A DNA stretch of 38,301 nucleotides, from assembly GCA_002686995.1 (NCBI GenBank), contig NYZC01000296.1, positions 1 through 38,301 of the forward strand, read 5' to 3'. Source of the DNA: Phycisphaeraceae bacterium (GTDB lineage: Bacteria; Planctomycetota; Phycisphaerae; Phycisphaerales; Phycisphaeraceae). Below the pieces are notes generated by a model. That model was given only the letters and a program-made list of their open reading frames with translations, did no database searches and had not been told where the DNA came from. The translations under genes were made by a program, and so were the position numbers. This document shows, piece by piece, positions 23,705-30,778 of the stretch (within the stretch, counting starts at the first letter, position 1; each line of letters opens with the position of its first letter).

Positions 23705-25492
23705 TCAGCCTCGGTGATCACCACGCCGACGGGCGGCTGCACACAGGATCGCGCTGATCACCAGCAGCATCGTACCCGGCTCCGGGACGGCGACAACCCG
23801 AAACGTCCGCATCATCTCCAGGTCCTCGTGCTCGAGGATGTGGCAGTGCCATACGAACGTCCCAGTGAACTGCTCGAACTTGACCATGATCCGCGCGGTC
23901 TCGCGACCGCCCACGACAACGGTATCCTCCCAACCGAGTTCATACAGTTCCAAAGGGATGTCGGCACCGTTCGGCGCCGTGCGATCGAGCAGTTGAAAGG
24001 CCTCCATGTGAAGATGCATGGGATGTGATTGGCCGGTTCGGTTCACGAACTCCCAGATCTCCAACTCTCCCTGTACGACGGTTTCGGTATTCTCATCGGT
24101 CCACTTCTTGCCGTCCAGCAGAAGCTCCATCCGGCCGTACTCGTCAAACGAGCGCACCAGCTCGAGCGTTCGAACGCGCACGGCGTCCTGCTCCTCATAA
24201 CGCAAGATCGAGGACAACTGGTCCGGCAGGTTACTGTTGTCCGCGCCCGTCGGATCGACGACGCGCACCTGCATCACCTGATCGGTGGTCCCCGACCTGG
24301 CACCGCGTCCTCCGTTGCGCATCAACAGCGTGTCGCCGGGAACCATGCCGGAAAAATCCACGACGACGTCCAATCGATCGCCCGGCGCGAGGCCGACCGA
24401 CGACCGTTCCACGCGGGTGCTCAACAGCCCACTGTCCGTCCCGATCTGATGAAACACCAGCGGGTCGGAGGAGGACGACCCCGGCTCGGGTTCGAGCGTC
24501 AGATCGTACGATCTCGAATTGGCCCCGTTGAGCAGTCGGAATCGGTACTTGCGCGGTTCAACTTCGAGAAACGGCCAGACGGTCCCGTTGACCAGATTGG
24601 CATCGGCCAGGAACAAGGGCACCTGCGAAGCGTCTTCGGGGAACGATGCCGGCAGGCCCGCCAAGGGATCGCCGACCCCCGGGGAACTCAGGTCGCCCGG
24701 CCCGGCGGGATAGAACAGCCGACCGTCGTCATAGAATGACCGGTCCTGCAGGACGAGTGGGATCTCGAAGCCTCCCGACGGCAGGCCGAGCGCCGCCTCC
24801 TCCTGATCGCGAATCAAGTAGAAGCCCGAAAGACCCGCGTAGACATTCAACCGGGTGATGCCCATCGCGTGATCGTGGTACCAGTTGTTGGCTGCGCGCT
24901 GGTCGTTCGTGTACGTGGTAACCAGATTGTTGCCGGCGGGTCCTCCCATGCCGTTGGCGGCCGCGTTCGGGTCGGCCGAGAACCAGTGCTCGGGAAAGCC
25001 GTCGCTCGCTTCGTCGGTAACCGCCCCGTGGACGTGGGTCACCACGCGCGCCTCGGGAAACATGGCGCCGGCGCCATGCACGGTCGTGTCGTAGGGCAGG
25101 ATGTGGGCCAGCGGTGACCCGAAATCGTCGACAAGGTTGTTGGTCCAGCGCACCTTGATCGTCTGGCCGCGCTGAACCTCGAACGTCGGCCCGGGATACA
25201 TGCCGTCGTAGCCCCACAACGTGGTCGGCGGAAGATCCCGGTGCAGTGACTGCTCGAATTGCGAAATCCCGATGTCGTACAGCGGCACCCCGTCCGTCGT
25301 CCCAGTCGGCACGATCACGTTGCTCAACGGATTGGCCAGGGAATCCACATACTTCGTGAGCGTCGTGACATCCAGCACGCTCTGCGCCGCTCCGTCGAGA
25401 GCTCCCGGGCCGGTCGTCAGCGCGAACGCCAGCGCCAGTGCCACGATGGACCGCGCTACGCTCCCCGATCCCCTTGAACCGTGTCTGGCCAT
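23705..25492 (-). CDS. Secreted multicopper oxidase with PEP-CTERM tag
   Basis: 595 residues. I chose the ATG at 25492 because GGAG lies just upstream; an ATG five codons earlier overlaps that site. A signal peptide covers about residues 8-36 (SIVALALAFALTTGPGA). All four copper motifs are present: HVHG near 135, WYHDHAMG near 187, HPMHLHMEAF near 498, and HCHILEHEDLEMM near 555, whose Cys-His-Met set is the type 1 site. It resembles the CotA/bilirubin-oxidase group, which oxidises phenols or metals such as Mn(II) with oxygen. The C-terminus VPEPGTMLLVISAILCAAARRR is a PEP-CTERM sorting signal (V-P-E-P, hydrophobic helix, Arg cluster), so an exosortase should process it. A -10-like TATTAT is at 25519-25524 on the minus strand. 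Local base composition is somewhat less GC-rich than its neighbours. Confidence 0.94.
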   Translation of the reverse strand: MARHGSRGSGSVARSIVALALAFALTTGPGALDGAAQSVLDVTTLTKYVDSLANPLSNVIVPTGTTDGVPLYDIGISQFEQSLHRDLPPTTLWGYDGMYPGPTFEVQRGQTIKVRWTNNLVDDFGSPLAHILPYDTTVHGAGAMFPEARVVTHVHGAVTDEASDGFPEHWFSADPNAAANGMGGPAGNNLVTTYTNDQRAANNWYHDHAMGITRLNVYAGLSGFYLIRDQEEAALGLPSGGFEIPLVLQDRSFYDDGRLFYPAGPGDLSSPGVGDPLAGLPASFPEDASQVPLFLADANLVNGTVWPFLEVEPRKYRFRLLNGANSRSYDLTLEPEPGSSSSDPLVFHQIGTDSGLLSTRVERSSVGLAPGDRLDVVVDFSGMVPGDTLLMRNGGRGARSGTTDQVMQVRVVDPTGADNSNLPDQLSSILRYEEQDAVRVRTLELVRSFDEYGRMELLLDGKKWTDENTETVVQGELEIWEFVNRTGQSHPMHLHMEAFQLLDRTAPNGADIPLELYELGWEDTVVVGGRETARIMVKFEQFTGTFVWHCHILEHEDLEMMRTFRVVAVPEPGTMLLVISAILCAAARRRGDHRG

Positions 25493-25676
25493 GCTGTCTC
25501 CTCTCACCCAACCTCATCATAATAGGCCGTAGGGAGCAAGGCGGATCACAACCCGCAGATTCTTCAAAGACCGATCGACACCAAGGCGAATAATGCGTCG
25601 AGTCAATCCAGACTGCCCAAAATCTATCGTCGATACGGGCGTCGTCGTATCTCGGCTTTAGAGACGCCATGGACGG

Positions 25677-25812
25677 TCGCTTGGGCGGGCACATTGCCGT
25701 CCACATCGAAATGAATCAGACTCGCCCCACTTGTCGGGGTCGGCCACCGCATCGATCGCCACGAGGTGAAACCAGTCCTCGATATCAAACGACAAGGCAT
25801 TGACGGGCATTG
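25677..25812 (-). pseudogene. 5' fragment of a second PEP-CTERM-type polysaccharide deacetylase
   Basis: Read on the minus strand from the ATG at 25812, the codons give MPVNALSFDIEDWFHLVAID and then AVADPDKWGES. Similarity to the intact deacetylase (INALSFDIEDWFHMVEIDAVADPSKWGD) then stops, and the frame ends about 13 codons later. Over the first 27 shared codons I count about 15 nucleotide differences in 81, so this is an old or foreign relative rather than a fresh duplication. The fragment lies between the acetyltransferase and the oxidase, at the place where a complete deacetylase would be expected. The rest of 25508-25858 shows no gene. Confidence 0.85.
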
Positions 25813-25858
25813 TGGAACGCTGGTTCTTGATTTCTGACTTCGTCCCTTCGCTCCCCGC

Positions 25859-26935
25859 CTAAAACGCGTCATGGTCCGCGAACGTGAAGCGCCATCGTTT
25901 CACGTCGGCCAGATCCGGCTCCTGGTCCAGCATGGGGCCCGGCCAGAGGATCAGGCGGTACGTCTCGGGCGAGCGGCGGTAGCCGGCCGCGGCGACCTGG
26001 CGTCGCATCGTGTCCCCGAGACCGTCGAGGTAGAGGATCAGGTCACAGTCCTCCTCCAGGGCCCGACGCCGCGCGGCCGCGAGCAGCGCTGCGAGCGCCG
26101 CTTCGCCATCCGGGGCCGCCACCGCGTCGAGGATCACTCCGGCGCGGATGCCTCGGCCGCGCTCGGCGACGCGGAAGACGAGCGACGCCTCGGGCCGGCC
26201 GTCGCCGCCCGCCCGCATCAGGGTATACGGCCAGCCCTCGATGGTGTTCGCGTATCGCTCCTGCACGACGTCGGCGGACCATTCGTGACCGATCCGGTCG
26301 CGACCGTCCACGGCCACCTGCCCGGCCAGCTTCGCCGCCGCGTCGTCCTCGAACGGCGCATCGTGGGCCGCGACGCCGTCCGCCGCGCCCGACCGACCAC
26401 CCGAGATCATCCGGTAGAGCCCGTCCATGGGGGCGCCGATCGCCTGGGCCCACGCGCCCCATCTCCGGTGCCGCGCCAGCAGCCGCGCCGGTCGCAACGG
26501 AAGCATGAGCACCGGGAGCGTCCCGGCTTCGCGGTATCCAAGCTTGAGATGCGACTCGGTGACCTGGTCGCGACGCATCACGCAGCCGATCAGGTCGAGG
26601 CCGTACGTCTTCGACGACTTCATCATCGTCATCAGGAGCTGGGGGTAGATCATCGTCCGGCGGTACTCCGGCCGGATGAACAGGTGCGCCCAGTAGCCCA
26701 TCGTGAGGCGGCGATCGCCGCAGCGCAGCCCGCGCACGTACAGCGTCGTCATGCCCGCGGGCTCGTCGCCCGCGAACGCGATCCATCCGCGCAATCGCTG
26801 CGGATTCAGGCGACACACGTACGAGGCGACGGCTTCAGCCGGATGCTCGCGCTCGTCGCGCAGACGCAGGAGGCGCACGACCGATGGCACGTCGTCCGGT
26901 GTCGCTTCGCGAATGGTGATCGGGTTGGATGACAT
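25859..26935 (-). CDS. GNAT-like N-acetyltransferase
   Basis: 358 residues from the ATG at 26935 (MSSNPITIREATPDDVPSVV), a typical GNAT start; the frame is open to 27061 but overlaps the end of the sulfatase gene. The first domain has GWIAFAGDEPAGMTTLYV near 48 and LTMGYWAHLFIRPEYRRTMI near 75, the acetyl-CoA-binding region with a Q/R-x-x-G/R-type loop. A second half from about 200 contains WPYTLMRAGGDGRPEASLVF and ends in a possible second GNAT-like fold. It may acetylate an amino sugar or act in a FemAB-like way; substrate unknown. It is adjacent to the deacetylase remnant, which hints at an ancestral acetylation/deacetylation pair. Confidence 0.75.
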   Translation of the reverse strand: MSSNPITIREATPDDVPSVVRLLRLRDEREHPAEAVASYVCRLNPQRLRGWIAFAGDEPAGMTTLYVRGLRCGDRRLTMGYWAHLFIRPEYRRTMIYPQLLMTMMKSSKTYGLDLIGCVMRRDQVTESHLKLGYREAGTLPVLMLPLRPARLLARHRRWGAWAQAIGAPMDGLYRMISGGRSGAADGVAAHDAPFEDDAAAKLAGQVAVDGRDRIGHEWSADVVQERYANTIEGWPYTLMRAGGDGRPEASLVFRVAERGRGIRAGVILDAVAAPDGEAALAALLAAARRRALEEDCDLILYLDGLGDTMRRQVAAAGYRRSPETYRLILWPGPMLDQEPDLADVKRWRFTFADHDAF

Positions 26936-26969
26936 GGACGTCGGGGGCGGACTCACCCGCGACGCCATG

Positions 26970-29093
26970 TTACCGCAGCCCCGCCCAGCAGGCCGGGTTC
27001 GCTCGAGCTCCACCGGTACGCCGGCCGACGCGAAGGAGGAACGCGATGAACAGGAGGGCAAACGTGGTCGGCTCCGGTACGACTTGCAGGGTCAGCAGCG
27101 GGCGGGCCTGCGCGTCCGCGTGACTCGCCGAGCCCACCGTCCACTCGATGACGTCGTTGCCGAAGTCCGAATCCGGGTTCAGCCGGAGAAACACGAACTG
27201 ACCGCGCAGGTAGCTCGGATTCTGATCGTAGAAGTCCATCAGGTAGTCGGCCAGGCGAATTCCAGCCTGCGCGTCGGTGAACACGGGTCCCGCGAGGATG
27301 GTGCCCACCAGCAGGTTGTCCTGGAGCAAGACGTGGTCGGGACGCGAATCATCGGGGCTCTCGAGGTACTCGATCAGCGGCTCGGAATCGGAGATGCCGA
27401 GCACCCAGAGATCCGCATTGTGGTCCGGCGTCAGACCGGTCGTCGACGCGACCGTCAGGGTCAGGGTCGCCTGCTCGATTCGATGATCGGCGGGCAGCGG
27501 CGGTAGCTCGAAGAGCATGACCGCGTTGCGGCCACCCGTCGTGTGCGCGCCGACCCTCAGCAACCGTCCATGTGGGTTGGTCGAGCCATTCTCGACGAGG
27601 TTGTAGTCGAGCCAGTCCGACGGCACGTGCGCAGAACCGCGCGATACGCTTCGCGCCTCGCGCACGAGGTCGACGTGCAGCTGCTTGAGCTGCGCCAGCA
27701 CCTCCTGGTAGATATCGTCGTCGATGACGTTGTTCATCTCGTGGGGATCGACCTCCAGGTCGTACAGTTCATCCCACGCTTCCGGGTCGTTCGCCGCCGC
27801 ACCCAACACGGGATACCGAATGTACCGGTACCGGGAGGTGTTGACCGCCTCCCACGAAGCGATCCAGGGATAACGCAGGTCCCAGTCGTACTGGCTAAGG
27901 AACGCGGCGCGGGGTCCGACCGCCTCGCCCCGGATATGCGGCAGCAGCGACCGCCCCTGCATCCAGTCCGGCACCGCCACGCCCGCGGCGTCGAGAATCG
28001 TCGGGGCGACGTCGATGTTCAGCGTGAGATCATCGACGACCGTGCCGGCGCCCGTGCCGTCCGGCATGCGCACGAGCAACGGCGTGCGTACGGATTCATC
28101 GTACGCGGCCAGCTTGCTGGTCAGCCCGTGCTCGCCCCAGAAGTACCCCTGGTCGCTCGTGAATATGACGACGGTGTCGTCCAGCATCCCGGTCTGCTCC
28201 AGACGATCCAGCACTCGACCGACGCCGTCGTCGATATCGGTGAGCATCTCCATCTGCCGGCGCTGGACAGGGTCGTGAAACTCGTTCTCGCCGGGCACGG
28301 GAACCGGATGTCCGGTCATGGGCTCGACAAGCGAATCGCGCCGGATCATCGGCTTGCCGTCGAGCGCGTAGCCCGACTGGGCGCTCGGGGGATGGACGAT
28401 CGGCTCACCGTCGTACTGCCCGGCGTGTTGACTGAACGCGGCGCCGAACGGCAGGGGCAGGGCCTTGTAGGACACCGTCATGGCGAACGGCTCGGTGCGA
28501 ATACCTCTCTCTACGGCATCGATGAAGCTCGTCGCGACGTCAGTCAGCACGTCGGTCGTGAATCCCGAGTGGGCGCGTCGCTGTCCGTTGATGTTGAGTC
28601 GCGGATTGAGGTGACTGCCCTGCGGCGTCTGGAAGACGGCCCAGTGATCGTATCCCTCGCGCCGCGCGTCGTTCTCGTCCTGGTGGTACTTGCCGATGTG
28701 CGCCGTCTCGTAGCCCGCCTGGTCAAGAACCTGCGGATATGTCCGCAACCGGAAATCGCTGACGGACTTGTATCCCTCGTTGCCATGCACGTGGTGGCGC
28801 GACACGTGCTGACCGGTCAGCAGCGACGCCCGCGACGGAGAGCAGAGAGGGGTGGTCGCATACGATCGATCGAATCGGATTCCCTCGCTCGCGATTCGAT
28901 CGATGTTCGGCGTCTGCACGAACGCGTGGCCGCCCGCGCCGATTCCGTCGGCGCGCAGGTCATCGACGTAGAACAGGACGATGTTCGGGCGGTCCGGCGC
29001 GGCGCCCTGCGCGACGCACCTGCCCGACGGCAGGCCGCAGCACGAGCTGAGCAGAGCGAGCGTGATGAAGCATTCGCGTGGCCACGGGCGCAT
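26970..29093 (-). CDS. Secreted sulfatase with C-terminal beta domain and PEP-CTERM tag
   Basis: 707 residues from the ATG at 29093; ATGs at 29156 and 29192 are alternatives. A signal sequence at about 1-28 (ECFITLALLSSCCG) contains a possible lipobox L-S-S-C. NIVLFYVDDLRAD near residue 37 supplies metal Asp residues. TPLCSPSRASLLTG near 81 is the C-x-P-x-R site, where Cys84 would become formylglycine. FTSDQGYFWGEHG near 330 gives further metal/active-site residues. This is the arylsulfatase/iduronate-sulfatase family, cleaving sulfate esters. From about 530 a beta-rich region resembles DNRLRE-type carbohydrate-binding modules (RIEQATLTLTV, FVFLRLNPD). The end, VPEPTTFALLFIAFLLRVGRR, is a PEP-CTERM signal. 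It may trim the sulfated glycan or feed on related polysaccharides. Confidence 0.92.
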   Translation of the reverse strand: MRPWPRECFITLALLSSCCGLPSGRCVAQGAAPDRPNIVLFYVDDLRADGIGAGGHAFVQTPNIDRIASEGIRFDRSYATTPLCSPSRASLLTGQHVSRHHVHGNEGYKSVSDFRLRTYPQVLDQAGYETAHIGKYHQDENDARREGYDHWAVFQTPQGSHLNPRLNINGQRRAHSGFTTDVLTDVATSFIDAVERGIRTEPFAMTVSYKALPLPFGAAFSQHAGQYDGEPIVHPPSAQSGYALDGKPMIRRDSLVEPMTGHPVPVPGENEFHDPVQRRQMEMLTDIDDGVGRVLDRLEQTGMLDDTVVIFTSDQGYFWGEHGLTSKLAAYDESVRTPLLVRMPDGTGAGTVVDDLTLNIDVAPTILDAAGVAVPDWMQGRSLLPHIRGEAVGPRAAFLSQYDWDLRYPWIASWEAVNTSRYRYIRYPVLGAAANDPEAWDELYDLEVDPHEMNNVIDDDIYQEVLAQLKQLHVDLVREARSVSRGSAHVPSDWLDYNLVENGSTNPHGRLLRVGAHTTGGRNAVMLFELPPLPADHRIEQATLTLTVASTTGLTPDHNADLWVLGISDSEPLIEYLESPDDSRPDHVLLQDNLLVGTILAGPVFTDAQAGIRLADYLMDFYDQNPSYLRGQFVFLRLNPDSDFGNDVIEWTVGSASHADAQARPLLTLQVVPEPTTFALLFIAFLLRVGRRTGGARANPACWAGLR

Positions 29094-29250
29094 CCGCGCG
29101 AAGCGATCAATCCGACGGCGCGTGCCGACATCGCGACATTGGTGCGATTGCGTCATTGTCGACGCGCCTGGTCTTGCTGCGCATCGAATCAAAAAGTTCT
29201 CTTTCGCCGGATGATCGTGAACGCGATCGTTGAATGAACCAGACGACCCT

Positions 29251-29278
29251 TTTATACCTGTTCGATATCGTAATACAA
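29251..29278 (-). promoter_or_regulatory. Candidate promoter for the sulfatase gene
   Basis: On the minus strand TTGTAT (29278-29273) and TATAAA (29256-29251) are 16 bp apart, a fair sigma-70-type match in a locally AT-rich stretch. It points toward the sulfatase start at 29093-29192. The gap 29194-29381 otherwise shows no gene. Confidence 0.45.
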
Positions 29279-29381
29279 GAGTTTTATCGCCGAGAACGAA
29301 CGAAAAGAATCAACAGCGCATAATCGGCAATGCCCGGCGGCGCATTCTCGGGAACCGAAAGGAAAAACTAAGGGAATACCC

Positions 29382-30308
29382 TTACTTGCGCCCCACGGTC
29401 AGCTTCGAATAGATCGGCACGAGTCGTCGGCCGCACGTGGCGGCCTGGAATGTGCGCACACCCGCCATCATCGACACGGCACCGATGCGGCGCCACAGCG
29501 CCAGCGAAGCGAAGCTGCGCATCCCGCCCCAGACGTGGCGTATGCGGGTAAACCCTACCTCCCGGTAGAGCCGCTCCATGCTGGCGCGCGTGAACTCGTG
29601 CAGGTGGATCGGGGCGCTCAGGCAGATGCGGGGCGGCTGCTTCTGGAGCTTCAGGTTGTAGAGCAGACGCGTCTGGAACAGCGCCTGCGGCCAGCGCAGT
29701 GCGAGGCAACCGCCGGGGCGCAGCAACTCGTGCGCGCGACGGCACAGCGCCACCGGGTCGCGCACGTGCTCGATCACGTTGACCATCAGCACGCAGTCGA
29801 ACGATCCGGCGGGCAGGTCCACGTCCTCGAAGATGGTCTGCCGCAGATCGGCGTCGGCGCCGAGGCGCTGCCGCGCCACTTCGAAGGCCTTGCGATTCGG
29901 CTCGATGCCGTGCACGCGCCATCCGTCTTTGGCCGCGTGCACCAGCACGCCGCCGAATCCCGCGCCGACGTCCAGCAGGTCGCCGCGCTGCGGGTTGTAG
30001 CGCGTCAGCGCGCGGGCGGTCGCGACGTCGACCGTGCTCCGGTCGCCCTCCCACGCATTCTCGGATTCGGGCAGGTAGGCGTCGGCGTAGACGTCCGCGA
30101 GCCACGCCTCGGAGGGACGCGGGGACACGTAGACGTGCGAGCAGTCACGGCACTTGTGAACCGGGTAGCCGCGCTCCTCGAACAGGAAGCGCCGCGCGTC
30201 GCTGCCGCAGATCGGGCAGTCGGTGGTCTCGATCTCGTCGGCCGGCACCGACGCCAGGCTCACTCGCGCGTGCCAGCGTTCCCGGGCGTCGTCGGCCGGC
30301 GACGTCAC
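29382..30308 (-). CDS. SAM-dependent methyltransferase with N-terminal zinc ribbon
   Basis: 308 residues from a GTG at 30308 whose bases overlap the ACP stop (GTGA). The frame is open further upstream, but that part is a shadow of the ACP gene. A zinc-ribbon-like CPICGSD...HKCRDCSHVYVSPRP lies at about 30-60. The class I methyltransferase Gly-rich motif is LLDVGAGFGGVLVHA near 108, followed by HGIEPN and SFDCVLMVNVIEHVRDP near 168. Zinc-ribbon plus Methyltransf_11/23 architecture is common in sugar O- or C-methyltransferases. With ACP and FkbH upstream it may methylate a glyceryl-ACP-derived unit or a sugar; the substrate is unknown. Confidence 0.85.
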   Translation of the reverse strand: MTSPADDARERWHARVSLASVPADEIETTDCPICGSDARRFLFEERGYPVHKCRDCSHVYVSPRPSEAWLADVYADAYLPESENAWEGDRSTVDVATARALTRYNPQRGDLLDVGAGFGGVLVHAAKDGWRVHGIEPNRKAFEVARQRLGADADLRQTIFEDVDLPAGSFDCVLMVNVIEHVRDPVALCRRAHELLRPGGCLALRWPQALFQTRLLYNLKLQKQPPRICLSAPIHLHEFTRASMERLYREVGFTRIRHVWGGMRSFASLALWRRIGAVSMMAGVRTFQAATCGRRLVPIYSKLTVGRK

Positions 30309-30553
30309 GACGGCGTCTCGAGCTTCGCGTCGATCCGCGCCGCGATGACGCCCACGCTCGTCAACTGCGGAATCTCCTCCGGGTCGATACCGATGCCGAA
30401 GGCCTGCTCCAGGGCCAGCACCAGGTTCATGTGGCCCATCGAGTCCCACGCCTCGATCGTCTCCATCGAGGATGTCTCGCTGACCTGCGCGGCGTCGAGC
30501 CCGAAGACGTCCGCGAGCGTCTGCTTCACCTGTTCGACGGTGGTCTCTGCCAT
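30305..30553 (-). CDS. Acyl carrier protein
   Basis: 82 residues, normal ACP size. The phosphopantetheine attachment site is EAWDSMGHMNLVLALE with Ser38; D-S-M-G-H resembles carriers that work with FkbH-like enzymes rather than the D-S-L of fatty-acid ACP. It is strongly acidic and helical. Family knowledge: it would carry a glyceryl or related acyl group as a thioester in the cytoplasm. It lies downstream of the FkbH-like gene on the same strand, separated by a 225-bp gap of repeats, and overlaps the methyltransferase by 4 bp. Confidence 0.93.
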   Translation of the reverse strand: MAETTVEQVKQTLADVFGLDAAQVSETSSMETIEAWDSMGHMNLVLALEQAFGIGIDPEEIPQLTSVGVIAARIDAKLETPS

Positions 30554-30654
30554 CGGTACCTCGGAAAACCCTGATTCCGGATTCCTGATTCTCGATTCGA
30601 AGCCATATTAGATTCTTCCGCCGTCACTTCTTGTCGGGGTGACGAGAAGTTGAA

Positions 30655-30747
30655 GAACCACTGATGAACACGGATGAACACGGATGTTTTCCGATTCTTT
30701 CTGATCCATCCGTGTCCATCCGTGTCCATCCGTGTCCATCCGTGGTT
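30655..30747. repeat. 10-bp word inverted array (ACGGATGAAC / TCCATCCGTG)
   Basis: The left arm at 30655-30686 has three ACGGATGAAC-like units after GAACCACTG. The right arm at 30705-30747 has four TCCATCCGTG units ending in GTTC. About 18 nt separate the arms. It lies between the ACP and FkbH-like genes and is the longest of the three family members. The rest of the 30554-30778 gap has no gene. Confidence 0.93.
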
Positions 30748-30778
30748 CCTGAAGGTTGCGGCTCGGCCGCGTTAGGCA

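Noticed and set aside
23705..25492. Oxidase region as a complete mobile element
   Set aside because: No transposase, terminal inverted repeats or target duplication seen; only the deacetylase relic and composition suggest rearrangement.
29230..29412. Small plus-strand open frame in the sulfatase-methyltransferase gap
   Set aside because: No ribosome binding site or resemblance to a protein family; it overlaps the end of the methyltransferase and a likely minus-strand promoter.
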